Source: CAIMMJ01 sp037131955
Lineage (GTDB): Bacteria > Bacteroidota > Bacteroidia > UBA4408
DNA: 64,000 nucleotides
Direction: 5' to 3'
NCBI GenBank assembly: GCA_037131955.1
Contig: JBAXQC010000007.1
Location: 1-64,000, forward strand
Part shown: in pieces, positions 33,728 through 43,237 of the stretch
Layout of the letters: every line of letters starts with the position of its first letter
Numbering within the stretch: the first letter of the stretch is position 1
Notes under the pieces: model-generated
What the model saw: only the letters and a program-made list of their open reading frames with translations
Database searches by the model: none
Told to the model about the DNA's origin: nothing
Made by a program: the position numbers and the translations under genes

Positions 33728-35575
33728 ATGGCAAAGGAAAACAATTACGACGACGATAGTATAAAGAGTCTTGACTGGAAAGAACACATCCGTTTAAGAC
33801 CCGGAATGTATATTGGTAAACTAGGAGATGGTTCTGCCCACGATGATGGAATTTATATTCTTATCAAGGAAATTATAGACAACAGTATTGATGAGTTTGT
33901 GATGGGAAATGGAAAGAAAATAGAACTTTCCATCAAAGATAAAACAGTTACAATTAGAGATTATGGGCGAGGAATTCCATTAGGAAAAGTTATTGACTGC
34001 GTTTCAAAAATAAATACAGGCGCAAAGTATGATTCCGAAGCATTTAAAAAATCTGTTGGATTAAACGGTGTTGGTACAAAAGCAGTAAATGCCTTATCTT
34101 CTTATTTTAAAGTACAATCAATTAGAGAGGGCAAATCAAAACTTGTAGAATTTGCAGACGGTGCAATTACAAAAGACAATAAAATTACCGATAGTACGGA
34201 AAAACAAGGCACTATAATATCATTTACCCCTTCCGAAAAAATATTTGGAAAATTTCACTTCATACATGAATATGTAGAACAAATGATTTGGAATTATGCC
34301 TACTTAAATACTGGATTAAGCATACAATACAATGGAAAAAGTTATTTTTCTGAAAGAGGCTTATATGATTTGTTGAATCAAAATTTAAGCGGAAATATTT
34401 TATACCCAATAATCCATTTAAAGGGCTATGATATAGAGTTGGCATTTACTCACGGGGCGCAGTATGGCGAAGAATATTATTCATTTGTAAACGGACAGCA
34501 TACAACGCAAGGAGGAACTCACCAAAATGCTTTTAGAGAAGCCATGGTAAAAACCGTTAGGGAATTTTACAAAAAAGATTTTGATGCTGTAGATGTTAGA
34601 ACTTCCATAGTAGCTGCCGTTAGTATAAAGGTTCAAGAACCAGTTTTTGAATCGCAAACAAAAACTAAATTAGGCTCTCAGGATATTGCAATTGGTGGTC
34701 AGTCTGTAAGAGCATTTATTGGAGATTTTATAAAGAGAGAGTTAGACAATTACCTTCACAAAAATTCTGAAACTGCAGATTTACTTTATCAAAAAATTGT
34801 TCAATCAGAAAAAGAAAGAAAAGAGCTATCTGGCATTAGAAAACTTGCACGTGAAAGAGCTAAGAAGGCAAGTTTACACAACAAAAAATTAAGAGACTGT
34901 AAAGTCCATTTCAATTCTAATGACGAAAGAAAATTAGAAACAACATTGTTTATTACAGAAGGTGATTCGGCAAGCGGTTCTATTACCAAATCCAGAGATG
35001 TTGCATCGCAAGCAGTATTTAGTTTAAAAGGGAAACCACTAAATTGCTACGGACTTACAAAAAAAATAGTTTACGAAAACGAGGAATTTAATTTGTTGCA
35101 AAGTGCTTTAAACATCGAAGATGGCTTAGATGATTTAAGATACAACAACATTGTAATTGCTACAGATGCAGATGTGGATGGTATGCACATTCGATTACTA
35201 TTGATTACTTTTTTTCTTCAATTTTTTCCTGACTTAGTTAAAAATGGTCACTTATATATTCTTCAAACGCCATTGTTTAGAGTTAGAAATAAAAAGAAAA
35301 CAAATTATTGCTATACCGAAGAAGAAAGAGTAAGCTCAATAAATGAATTGGGGCCAAAGCCAGAAATAACAAGATTTAAAGGATTAGGAGAAATTTCTCC
35401 AGATGAATTTAAAAATTTTATTGGAAAGGATATTCGTCTAGAGCCTGTAATTGTTGATAAAAATACCAGTTTAGAAGAAATTCTTTCTTATTACATGGGA
35501 AAAAATACTCCAACAAGACAAGAATTTATCATTGAAAATCTAAGGTTAGAAAAAGATTTAGTAGAAGAAGTTTAA
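33728..35575 (+). CDS. parE: DNA topoisomerase IV subunit B-like ATPase
   Basis: Type IIA topoisomerase ATPase subunit, 615 residues. GHKL motifs IIDNSIDEF, DYGRGIPLG and GLNGVGTKAVNALS; the QTKTKLG loop; TOPRIM motifs TEGDSASGS and DADVDGMHIR; C-terminal FKGLGEISPDEF. The length fits the ParE-type form of Bacteroidota better than GyrB (about 640-800). The partner ParC gene, often adjacent, is not downstream here: a T9SS adhesin follows. ParE rather than GyrB is a judgement. Confidence 0.88.
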   Translation: MAKENNYDDDSIKSLDWKEHIRLRPGMYIGKLGDGSAHDDGIYILIKEIIDNSIDEFVMGNGKKIELSIKDKTVTIRDYGRGIPLGKVIDCVSKINTGAKYDSEAFKKSVGLNGVGTKAVNALSSYFKVQSIREGKSKLVEFADGAITKDNKITDSTEKQGTIISFTPSEKIFGKFHFIHEYVEQMIWNYAYLNTGLSIQYNGKSYFSERGLYDLLNQNLSGNILYPIIHLKGYDIELAFTHGAQYGEEYYSFVNGQHTTQGGTHQNAFREAMVKTVREFYKKDFDAVDVRTSIVAAVSIKVQEPVFESQTKTKLGSQDIAIGGQSVRAFIGDFIKRELDNYLHKNSETADLLYQKIVQSEKERKELSGIRKLARERAKKASLHNKKLRDCKVHFNSNDERKLETTLFITEGDSASGSITKSRDVASQAVFSLKGKPLNCYGLTKKIVYENEEFNLLQSALNIEDGLDDLRYNNIVIATDADVDGMHIRLLLITFFLQFFPDLVKNGHLYILQTPLFRVRNKKKTNYCYTEEERVSSINELGPKPEITRFKGLGEISPDEFKNFIGKDIRLEPVIVDKNTSLEEILSYYMGKNTPTRQEFIIENLRLEKDLVEEV

Positions 35576-35647
35576 TAAGTAACCTACCACTAAATTTTTC
35601 CGTAAACAAGCAATTAAAATTTTATTGTTTATAAGTTAAACCTTCAA

Positions 35648-37657
35648 ATGCTCTATACATCTAAAAAAATAAAAGATATTTACGATATGATTTTTATTGG
35701 CGAAATATCAATTAAAAAAATAAATATTTTTTTGTTTGTAGGTTTCTTTGTTTTTTCTGCACAAGCCCTTGCACAACCTTCTAACGATAATTGCTCTGGA
35801 GCTGATCTTATTTGTTTTGGTCAAACAATTAATGGTACAAACGTAGCGGCAACATCAGAAATTACTACTTCACCCAGTTGTTTTGCAGTTACAAATTCAG
35901 TTTGGTATAAATTTCAAACTATAAATATGGTTGGTAATCTATCCGTAAATTTATCCAACATTATCTCTAATAATTCTAATCCAAATTTTAGCGTTGCACT
36001 TTTTACTGCAGCCGATTGCAACTCTTCATTTACCGAAATTGCATGCAATTCAAGTGTATCAAATAATGCAACAATTACAGCCAATTCAATTCCTGCTGGC
36101 TCAAATATATGGGTATTGATAGAGGGCGATAATGCCGGTGGAGTTTTGGCAGAAGGTACTTTTGATGTTTCAATTTCTGGAACTGCAGTTGAGCCATCCG
36201 CAGCTATTGTTGTTGACCCGCCTAAATGTAATGCCAAAGGCTCAATTAAAGTTCAAAATATAAAGCAAAGTAATTCACCCATAACATTCTCATTAAACTC
36301 TGGTTCTGCTCAATCAAGTCCGGTTTTTAGTGACCTCTCTGCTGGAAATTATGCAGTAAATATTACAAACGTTGTGGGTTGTTCATTTACTATCTCCGCA
36401 TTTGTTTCTGGTGATAGCACTCTAACTTTTAGTCCCAACTCTACACCTGCCGATTGTAATGTACAAAATGGAGCAATAAACATTTCTGGCCTTACGGGTG
36501 GTAGCGGTAACATTACCTATTCGTCAAATGGAAATACTCCTCAAAGCTCTCCAACTTTTAGTAATTTGGGGGCAGGAACATATAATATTACCATCAACTT
36601 TGGCAGCTGCGACACAACCATAAGAGTTTTTGTAAGCTCTAACTCAGGCATTCAATCCGCACAAGCAATAACAACTTTAGCATCCTGTAATGTCTCGGAT
36701 GGACAACTAACTTATCCTCCAAACAGCATTCTTGGAGCAAATGGACCTTTAGCCTATTCATTAAATGGCCCTTCTGGTCCACAAACCAGCAGCACGGGCG
36801 TTTTTACGGGCTTGTCAGTTGGCACATATACTATAATAATTAGAGACAATAGTGGTTTGGGATGTTCCTATACTGACATTGTATATATTTCTGAATTACC
36901 TCCTCCTGTTCCCACAGCAACAACCACAACACCAGATAATTGCCAAGGAAATAGAGGTGTGCTTCAAGTAAGTGGTTTCGGTGGTATTCCTCCATACACT
37001 TTTGCATTAAATAATGGAACTCCACAATCCTCTCCTACATTTGAAGGGTTATTAGCAGGTTCTTATTCAGTTACAATTTTTGATTCTAATGGATGTTCAT
37101 CAACAATTAATTCACCTTTAGATTTTCAGCAATCTGGAGTATCTAACTCTTGTTCCGCCGGTAGCAACAAAGAAATTCTGCAAGGTGAAGCTACAAAATT
37201 TAACCCCGAATTAAAACCGGGTTCTACCGTTGTATGGAGCCCACCTGTTGCTGTTTTAAATGAAACCGTTGCAAACTCTAGCGTTGCGCCCAATTCTACC
37301 ACCACATATACTATTTTGGTAACTGAGCCAAATGGCTGCACATGCACAGATAATGTTACTATTGTGGTAAAAAAATTGGTTAGAATCTATAATGTTTTCA
37401 CTCCTAATGGGGATGGAATCAATGATATTTGGAACATTGAGAATACCGAAAATTATGACAATGTAGAAGTGGATGTTTATGATAGATATGGTCTAAAGGT
37501 TTTTCACTCCAATGGCTATGCACCCGGACAGGAATGGAATGGCAACTCTTCTATTGGTAAAGTTCCCGCAGCGGTTTACTATTATGTGTTTAAATACAAT
37601 TACAAAAACGAAAGCAAAGATTATTTTTTGTCTGGAACAATTACAGTAATTAGATAA
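35648..37657 (+). CDS. Surface adhesin with SprB-type repeats and T9SS type B C-terminal domain
   Basis: Up to 669 residues; an internal ATG at 35687 is an alternative start. Signal peptide ends near ALAQ. An N-terminal module (NDNCSGADLICFGQTINGT) is followed by about four SprB-like repeats between residues 190 and 500, each with 'SPxFxxLxAGxYxVxI' character and paired cysteines. The last 90 or so residues (IYNVFTPNGDGINDIWNIEN ... VYYYVFKYNYKNESKDYFLSGTITVIR) form the gliding-motility/T9SS type B sorting domain. It is probably a cell-surface protein for adhesion or gliding. It overlaps the PorP gene by one base. Confidence 0.88.
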   Translation: MLYTSKKIKDIYDMIFIGEISIKKINIFLFVGFFVFSAQALAQPSNDNCSGADLICFGQTINGTNVAATSEITTSPSCFAVTNSVWYKFQTINMVGNLSVNLSNIISNNSNPNFSVALFTAADCNSSFTEIACNSSVSNNATITANSIPAGSNIWVLIEGDNAGGVLAEGTFDVSISGTAVEPSAAIVVDPPKCNAKGSIKVQNIKQSNSPITFSLNSGSAQSSPVFSDLSAGNYAVNITNVVGCSFTISAFVSGDSTLTFSPNSTPADCNVQNGAINISGLTGGSGNITYSSNGNTPQSSPTFSNLGAGTYNITINFGSCDTTIRVFVSSNSGIQSAQAITTLASCNVSDGQLTYPPNSILGANGPLAYSLNGPSGPQTSSTGVFTGLSVGTYTIIIRDNSGLGCSYTDIVYISELPPPVPTATTTTPDNCQGNRGVLQVSGFGGIPPYTFALNNGTPQSSPTFEGLLAGSYSVTIFDSNGCSSTINSPLDFQQSGVSNSCSAGSNKEILQGEATKFNPELKPGSTVVWSPPVAVLNETVANSSVAPNSTTTYTILVTEPNGCTCTDNVTIVVKKLVRIYNVFTPNGDGINDIWNIENTENYDNVEVDVYDRYGLKVFHSNGYAPGQEWNGNSSIGKVPAAVYYYVFKYNYKNESKDYFLSGTITVIR

Positions 37658-38628
37658 TGAGAAAATTTATTAAAAACTTTAACCTTTTTTTTGCCGTAAT
37701 TTTTTTGTGGTTTAAGTCACTTTCTGCACAACAATTGCCTCAATATACCAACTATTTGTTAAACTACCATGCATTAAATCCTGCTGCTGCCGGTTCTAAT
37801 AATTGCATGGATTTAAAAGTAGGCGTTAGAACTCAGTGGGTAGGTTTTGAAGGTGCGCCAAAAACTCAATTCCTCCAGGGAAATTACTTTTTAAAAAGAA
37901 AAAGAAAATTGTGGAAAAGATCTAAACATGCTTTGGGTTTTTTATTTGAAAACGATCAAACAGGATCAAGCGGTCCAATTAGGCAAACACGTCTTGCGGT
38001 TTCTTATGCCTATCATGTGCCTATAAGTCGAACTGCTTTTTTTGCAGCAGGATTATACGCAGGATTAAATCAATTTGTGGTTCAATCAGAACGTTTTGAC
38101 CCATTTACACAGGAAGATCCATTGTTAAATGGTTCAGGAAGAAAACTAGTTTACCCTGATTTTAACCCAGGAGTTTTGTTTTATACAGACCAAGGATTTA
38201 TTGGATTGTCTGTTAAAAATGCTTACGGAAATAAGCTTGGCGGTGTGTTGGGAGCAGCATCAAAAATGAACAGACACTTTTTTTTAACAGGCGGTTATAC
38301 TATTGGAGGAGAAAGAGCCTTATTCAGATATACTCCTTCTGCAAACTTAAAATTTGTTTCAATGAATTTGCCATCACTGGATGTAAGTTTTATGGTAACA
38401 TATGATAAACTAGTAGACTTTGGCTTTGCTTACAGACTAGTTGATGGAGTGTGTGCTTTTGCAAATTACAGAATAAAAAAATGGTCCGTTGGATATGCCT
38501 ATGATTTTAATTTATCAAAAGTTAGGTATGCAAGTTCTAACTCTCACGAAATTATTGTTTCCTATAAAATTTGTCCTGTAAATCAATCCGACTATAACTC
38601 AAACGAACATTGTCCTGCCTACAGGTAA
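37657..38628 (+). CDS. PorP/SprF family type IX secretion outer-membrane protein
   Basis: The 323-residue product has a signal peptide (to LSAQ) and starts its mature part QLPQYTNYLLNYHALNPAAAGS, the PorP/SprF signature. The remainder is a 14-strand-type beta-barrel pattern. PorP/SprF proteins help export or anchor the type B adhesin encoded just upstream. The TAATG overlap with the adhesin means coupled translation, a strong hint of a dedicated pair. Confidence 0.9.
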   Translation: MRKFIKNFNLFFAVIFLWFKSLSAQQLPQYTNYLLNYHALNPAAAGSNNCMDLKVGVRTQWVGFEGAPKTQFLQGNYFLKRKRKLWKRSKHALGFLFENDQTGSSGPIRQTRLAVSYAYHVPISRTAFFAAGLYAGLNQFVVQSERFDPFTQEDPLLNGSGRKLVYPDFNPGVLFYTDQGFIGLSVKNAYGNKLGGVLGAASKMNRHFFLTGGYTIGGERALFRYTPSANLKFVSMNLPSLDVSFMVTYDKLVDFGFAYRLVDGVCAFANYRIKKWSVGYAYDFNLSKVRYASSNSHEIIVSYKICPVNQSDYNSNEHCPAYR

Positions 38629-38948
38629 GTTCTGATAGTTTTTTCTTTCAAGCAATTTTTATTTCTTGGTGTGTGCAAAATGTAACTGTTACCATTAATT
38701 TGCCAAAAGGGAATGTGTTAGCCCAAGTTCTTAAAAGTATATCATATACCTACAATGCCTAAGAATATGGCTTAAACTATAAAATTCTCCCCAAAAAGTT
38801 ATTGCAACCAAAACCATTAAATTAAAAAAGGATATTGTAAGCTACTTAGAATATCTTGTTTTTAAAGAATTTTAAAAAAATATCAGAGGCCCACGGAAAA
38901 CAAATAGGATTTAAATAAGCTATATTTGTAAAAACATTTAATAATTCA
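38629..38948 (+). other. Intergenic region with possible STN-domain remnant and promoter
   Basis: 320 bp without an intact gene. In one plus-strand frame 38672-38755 reads VQNVTVTINLPKGNVLAQVLKSI... and then a stop at 38759-38761; it resembles the STN (secretin/TonB short N-terminal) domain of TonB-dependent receptors. Further stops follow. TATATTTG at 38921-38928 is a -7 box for the Nramp gene. Confidence 0.35.
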
Positions 38949-40832
38949 ATGGGGCAACAAAACAACTCACTTTCCGAAGTTCATGAGTCTGTAGATACCC
39001 AACAAAAAAAAGGTTTTTGGAAAAAACTTTTTTCATTCCTTGGGCCGGCATACTTAGTATCTGTTGGCTACATGGATCCTGGAAATTGGGCAACAGATTT
39101 AGCGGGTGGCAGCAAATTTGGTTACTCTTTGTTGTGGGTTTTACTGATGTCAAACCTAATTGCATTGTTACTTCAAAGTTTAAGTGCCAGATTAGGTATA
39201 GTAAGTGGGCGAGATTTAGCTCAAGCATCAAGAGAAACCTATCCCAAATTTGTTAACTATTGCCTTTATTTTTTAGCAGAAATAGCCATTGCAGCCTGCG
39301 ATTTAGCAGAGGTCTTGGGTATGGCAATTGGTTTGCAATTGTTGTTTCATCTTCCACTTTTGGTAGGGGTAAGCATTACCATTCTTGATTCTTTTTTATT
39401 GCTCTTTTTAATAAACTTTGGAATAAGAAAAATGGAAGCATTTATTATATCCTTAGTTGCAATTATTGGATTTTCGTTTTTAGCAGAAATGATTTTTGCT
39501 CAACCTAATTTTGCAGATGTTATAAAAGGTTTTAAACCTACAATACCATCGGAAGGTGCTTTGTACATTGCAATAGGAATAATTGGAGCAACGGTAATGC
39601 CTCATAATTTATACTTGCATTCTTCTTTAGTGCAAACACGAAAATTTTCTAGAATTCCTGCTGAAATAAAAAAAGTTATCAAGTATAATTTTATTGATTC
39701 TTTAGTGGCGTTAAATCTTGCCTTTTTTGTAAATGCATCTATTTTAATTTTAGCAGCTTCTGCATTTTATTACAACGGAATGTTTGAGATTGCAGAAATT
39801 CAGGATGCTTATAAATTTTTGGAGCCAATGGTAGGAAATAGATATGCACCCCTTTTGTTTGCCATAGCTTTAATTGCTGCAGGACAATCTTCTACAATTA
39901 CTGGAACTTTAGCTGGCCAAATTGTAATGGAAGGATACATTAATCTAAGAATTCAGCCTTGGATGAGAAGATTGCTTACCAGACTAATTGCAATAATTCC
40001 TGCCTTTTTAACCATCTATTTTTTGGGCGAGGGTGCCACTGGAAAATTATTGGTTTTTAGCCAAGTAATTTTAAGTATGCAATTGGCTTTTGCCATTATT
40101 CCACTTATACATTTTGTGAGCGATAAAATAAAAATGGGTGAATTTGCAATTGGTGCAAAAACAAAATTTTTTTCATGGGTGGCTGCCTCCATAATTGTTG
40201 TTTTAAATTTAAAGTTGGTTTTCGAAGAATTAAAAGGACTTTCAGAAATCGAGAATTTGAATTTTATTTGGTTGGTATTTGCATATTCTATTGCAATTGC
40301 ATGTTTAGGATTATTACTATTTATTGTTTTTGATCCTATCTTAAAACGCAGAGAAATAAAATCGCAAAAAACTCCGCACATTGCTATTGGAAAAATTGAA
40401 CCTGCAAAAAAAGTAGAGTTCAAAAAAATTGCAGTTACTTTAGATTTCTCCGAAACAGATGCCAAAACGCTTCAGTATGCTATTTCATTGGCAGCAGCAA
40501 ACACTCAATTCTATATTATTCATATTTCCGAAACTGCGGGTGCATTGGTTATGGGCAATGAAATTAGAGACATGGAAAGCGAAGAAGATGCAAATTTTTT
40601 GAACGAATATTCCAAAAAACTAAGCGATTTAGGCTTTGAGGCATTTGCTGTTTTAGGATACGGCAATCCCAAAAAATCTATACCTGAATTGGTAAACAAA
40701 ATAGAACCCGATATTTTAATTATGGGAGCTCACGGCCATAAAACTCTAAAAGATTTAATTTTAGGAACCACAGTTGATGCCGTAAGACACAATATTTCTG
40801 TTCCACTATTGGTGGTTAAAAGAAAAATGTAA
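38949..40832 (+). CDS. Nramp-type divalent metal transporter fused to a UspA domain
   Basis: 627 residues. Residues about 30-450 form an Nramp/MntH transporter with the metal motif MDPGNWATDLAGGS in TM1, MPHNLYLHSSLVQTR in TM6 and about eleven hydrophobic segments. Residues about 490-627 are a universal stress protein domain: FKKIAVTLDFSETDAKTLQYAIS at the start and LIMGAHGHKTLKDLILGTTVDAV, the nucleotide-binding GxxGH region. Manganese or iron uptake is likely; the UspA part may sense ATP. It overlaps the next gene by 1 base. Confidence 0.92.
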   Translation: MGQQNNSLSEVHESVDTQQKKGFWKKLFSFLGPAYLVSVGYMDPGNWATDLAGGSKFGYSLLWVLLMSNLIALLLQSLSARLGIVSGRDLAQASRETYPKFVNYCLYFLAEIAIAACDLAEVLGMAIGLQLLFHLPLLVGVSITILDSFLLLFLINFGIRKMEAFIISLVAIIGFSFLAEMIFAQPNFADVIKGFKPTIPSEGALYIAIGIIGATVMPHNLYLHSSLVQTRKFSRIPAEIKKVIKYNFIDSLVALNLAFFVNASILILAASAFYYNGMFEIAEIQDAYKFLEPMVGNRYAPLLFAIALIAAGQSSTITGTLAGQIVMEGYINLRIQPWMRRLLTRLIAIIPAFLTIYFLGEGATGKLLVFSQVILSMQLAFAIIPLIHFVSDKIKMGEFAIGAKTKFFSWVAASIIVVLNLKLVFEELKGLSEIENLNFIWLVFAYSIAIACLGLLLFIVFDPILKRREIKSQKTPHIAIGKIEPAKKVEFKKIAVTLDFSETDAKTLQYAISLAAANTQFYIIHISETAGALVMGNEIRDMESEEDANFLNEYSKKLSDLGFEAFAVLGYGNPKKSIPELVNKIEPDILIMGAHGHKTLKDLILGTTVDAVRHNISVPLLVVKRKM

Positions 40833-41350
40833 TGAATAAAATTATTAAAAAAATTGCATTTGTTGGACCAGAATCAACAGGAAAAACTACCATATCTAAT
40901 TCTGTTGCCAAAAAATTTTCTGAGCCTTGGGTAAATGAAATTGCAAGAGATTACCTCCAAGCAAATGGTCCCAAATACTCTCAATCCGACATCTATGCCA
41001 TCTCTGAGCTACAACTGCAAAGAGAAAATGAGCTCCTTAACAAATCTGAGAAATTTTTATTTTGCGATACCAACCTTTTGGTTTCAATAGTTTGGAGCCA
41101 ATTTGTTTTTGGAACTGTTTCTACTGAGTTAAACAATTTGTTTGTACCCCATTCCTATTCTCACTACTTTTTGTGTAACATAGATGTGCCTTGGCAATAC
41201 GACCCGTTAAGAGAACACCCTAATCAAAGAGAAGAACTATTTTTGATGTATCAATCTAAATTAGAAAAGTACAAAGTATCATATTCAATTTTATCAGGCT
41301 CAAACGAATACCGTTTGCAGCAAGCTTCCAAAATAATTTTAACGCTTTAA
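40832..41350 (+). CDS. NadR-like nucleotide-binding kinase (AAA_28)
   Basis: The 172-residue product has a Walker A loop GPESTGKTT near residue 12, NEIARDYL, and the LLVSIVWSQFVFG and DVPWQYDPLREHP segments typical of the NadR ribosylnicotinamide kinase/Ttd14 group. There is no adenylyltransferase domain. A role in NAD salvage is likely but not certain. It is translationally coupled to the Nramp-UspA gene (TAATG). Confidence 0.8.
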   Translation: MNKIIKKIAFVGPESTGKTTISNSVAKKFSEPWVNEIARDYLQANGPKYSQSDIYAISELQLQRENELLNKSEKFLFCDTNLLVSIVWSQFVFGTVSTELNNLFVPHSYSHYFLCNIDVPWQYDPLREHPNQREELFLMYQSKLEKYKVSYSILSGSNEYRLQQASKIILTL

Positions 41351-41363
41351 TTGCACTATTTAT

Positions 41364-41371
41364 TAAATTTG
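41364..41371 (+). promoter_or_regulatory. -7 box before the RicT-like gene
   Basis: TAAATTTG at 41364-41371, 28 bp before the start codon at 41400. No TTG at the normal spacing. Confidence 0.45.
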
Positions 41372-41399
41372 CTGAGTATATTTAAGAAATTTTTTTAGT

Positions 41400-42779
41400 A
41401 TGAGTTGTAACAGTTGTGGTACGGGTGAAAATGGATTGCCAAAAGGATGCAACAACAATGGTGCATGTGGTTCGGGGGGATGTAATACAAAACTTACTGT
41501 TTTTGATTGGTTAGCAAATATGGAGTTTCCGGGAATGGCAAAGCCCTTTGATATTGTTGAAGTAAGATTTAAAAATAGCAGAAAAGAGTTTTACAAACTA
41601 GAACCAGACATGGAGTTTTTTAAAGGCGATATTGTGGCCGTTGAAGCTTCTCCGGGTCACGACATAGGCATTGTTTCCCTCACAGGCGATTTGGTGAAAT
41701 TGCAAATGAAAAAGAAAAATGTTAGAGCAGATTCACCCGAATTAAAAAAGGTTTACCGAAAGGCAAAACAAATGGACATTGATAAATGGCAATCGGCCAG
41801 AGAGCTAGAAGAAAAAACAATGTACAAAGCAAGAACCATTGCAGTTAAGCTAAACCTTCAAATGAAAATTAGCGATGTAGAATACCAAGGCGACAAAACC
41901 AAAGCCATTTTTTACTACACTGCCGAAGATCGTGTGGATTTTAGAGACCTTATAAAAGTTTTGGCCGACGAGTTTAAGGTTAGAATAGAAATGAAACAAA
42001 TTGGTGCAAGGCAAGAAGCGGGGAGGCTTGGTGGAATTGGCAGTTGTGGAAGAGAATTGTGTTGTTCTACGTGGCTTACAGATTTTAGGTCGGTAAGCAC
42101 AAGTGCTGCAAGGTATCAGCAACTTTCGTTGAACCCGCTAAAACTTGCAGGGCAATGTGGCAAGCTAAAGTGCTGCCTAAATTATGAGCTAGATAGCTAC
42201 ATGGATGCCATAAAAGATTTCCCGGAAAGTGGGGTAAAACTGTTTACAAAATCGGGGGCTGCTTTTCATCAAAAAACAGACATCTTTAAGCGTACTCTCT
42301 GGTATTCCTACGAAAGCGACCCTGGAACTTTTATTCCTCTTTCTGTTGAAACAGTAAAAGAGATTATTGAACAAAACAAAAATAAAATTTATCCTCCAGA
42401 TTTTACCATAGCTAAACCTATAGAAGCTAAAAAAACATCTGAAATGTATTACGAAAATGTGGTGGGGCAAGACAGCCTTACTAGATTTGACCAAGACAAA
42501 AACAAAAAGAAAAAGAAAAAGAAAAACAACAGAAATAAATCGGTAGGCGATTCTCCACAAATCCAAAAATTAACAAATGAGGTTCAACCTGCCGGACTTT
42601 CACCACAAAAAAATACTACCGATCCAAATAAATTAAATAAGGAAGCAAAACAAAACCCAAAACAACAAAACCGAACACACCAACCCAACAGAAACAACAA
42701 TAGAAACAATCCAAACAGAAACAATAAACCACAAAACAATAACCCTAACTCAAGCAATGCAGCGCCAAAAGATAACTAG
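41400..42779 (+). CDS. PSP1/RicT-like protein with Cys-rich N-terminus and Asn-rich tail
   Basis: 459 residues. The N-terminus has five cysteines in the first 28 residues. A PSP1 domain follows (about 60-290) with GHDIGIVSLTG, GRLGGIGSCGRELCCSTWL and the second cysteine patch GQCGKLKCCLNYE. The last 100 residues are low-complexity Lys/Asn/Gln. The homologue RicT is part of an iron-sulfur complex affecting RNase Y in Bacillus; cysteines here could likewise bind a cluster. The gene end overlaps gldH by 23 bp. Confidence 0.85.
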   Translation: MSCNSCGTGENGLPKGCNNNGACGSGGCNTKLTVFDWLANMEFPGMAKPFDIVEVRFKNSRKEFYKLEPDMEFFKGDIVAVEASPGHDIGIVSLTGDLVKLQMKKKNVRADSPELKKVYRKAKQMDIDKWQSARELEEKTMYKARTIAVKLNLQMKISDVEYQGDKTKAIFYYTAEDRVDFRDLIKVLADEFKVRIEMKQIGARQEAGRLGGIGSCGRELCCSTWLTDFRSVSTSAARYQQLSLNPLKLAGQCGKLKCCLNYELDSYMDAIKDFPESGVKLFTKSGAAFHQKTDIFKRTLWYSYESDPGTFIPLSVETVKEIIEQNKNKIYPPDFTIAKPIEAKKTSEMYYENVVGQDSLTRFDQDKNKKKKKKKNNRNKSVGDSPQIQKLTNEVQPAGLSPQKNTTDPNKLNKEAKQNPKQQNRTHQPNRNNNRNNPNRNNKPQNNNPNSSNAAPKDN

Positions 42780-43233
42780 TATTTTCTTCCTTTTATGGAT
42801 AGCACTGTTATTCAGTGCTTGTGATTCATCAAGAGTTTTTGAAGAAAATAAAATAATAGAAAACCAACTTTGGAACAGTGCAGACAAAAAGCTCTTTTAT
42901 GTAAATGTAGACGATACGCTATCTTCACATAATTTTTACATCAACGTAAGAAATGCCTCAGATTATCCGTTTAGCAATTTATTACTTTTTTTGCAAACCC
43001 GCTATCCACAAGGCACTTATTCAAAAGATACGTTAGAATGTATTTTGGCCGACCAAACAGGTAAATGGCTGGGAGACGGTTCTGGCGATATATGGGACAA
43101 TCAAATATTGTTTAGAAAAAACTTTAAGTTTAAAAGAAAGGGCAAATATGTTTTTTCTCTTGAACAAGCCATGAGGTTAGAAAATTTACCTCAAATTTTA
43201 GATGTTGGAATAAGAATAGAAAAATCTTTTTAG
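42757..43233 (+). CDS. gldH: Gliding motility lipoprotein GldH
   Basis: The 158-residue product has a lipoprotein signal peptide with Cys in FSACDSS and the GldH domain (NASDYPFSNLLLFLQTRYPQG, GSGDIWDNQILFRKNFKF, FSLEQAMR). GldH is required for gliding in Flavobacterium and is linked to the T9SS apparatus. Its start lies inside the Asn-rich tail of the PSP1 gene. With PorP and the T9SS cargo genes it supports a T9SS-possessing organism. Confidence 0.9.
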   Translation: MQRQKITSIFFLLWIALLFSACDSSRVFEENKIIENQLWNSADKKLFYVNVDDTLSSHNFYINVRNASDYPFSNLLLFLQTRYPQGTYSKDTLECILADQTGKWLGDGSGDIWDNQILFRKNFKFKRKGKYVFSLEQAMRLENLPQILDVGIRIEKSF

Positions 43234-43237
43234 TAGA

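Noticed and set aside
41478..41490. GGGGGGATG run resembling the DUF559 element arm
   Set aside because: It lies in coding sequence of the PSP1 gene (Gly-Gly-Cys) and lacks the flanking CCCCCTT palindrome.
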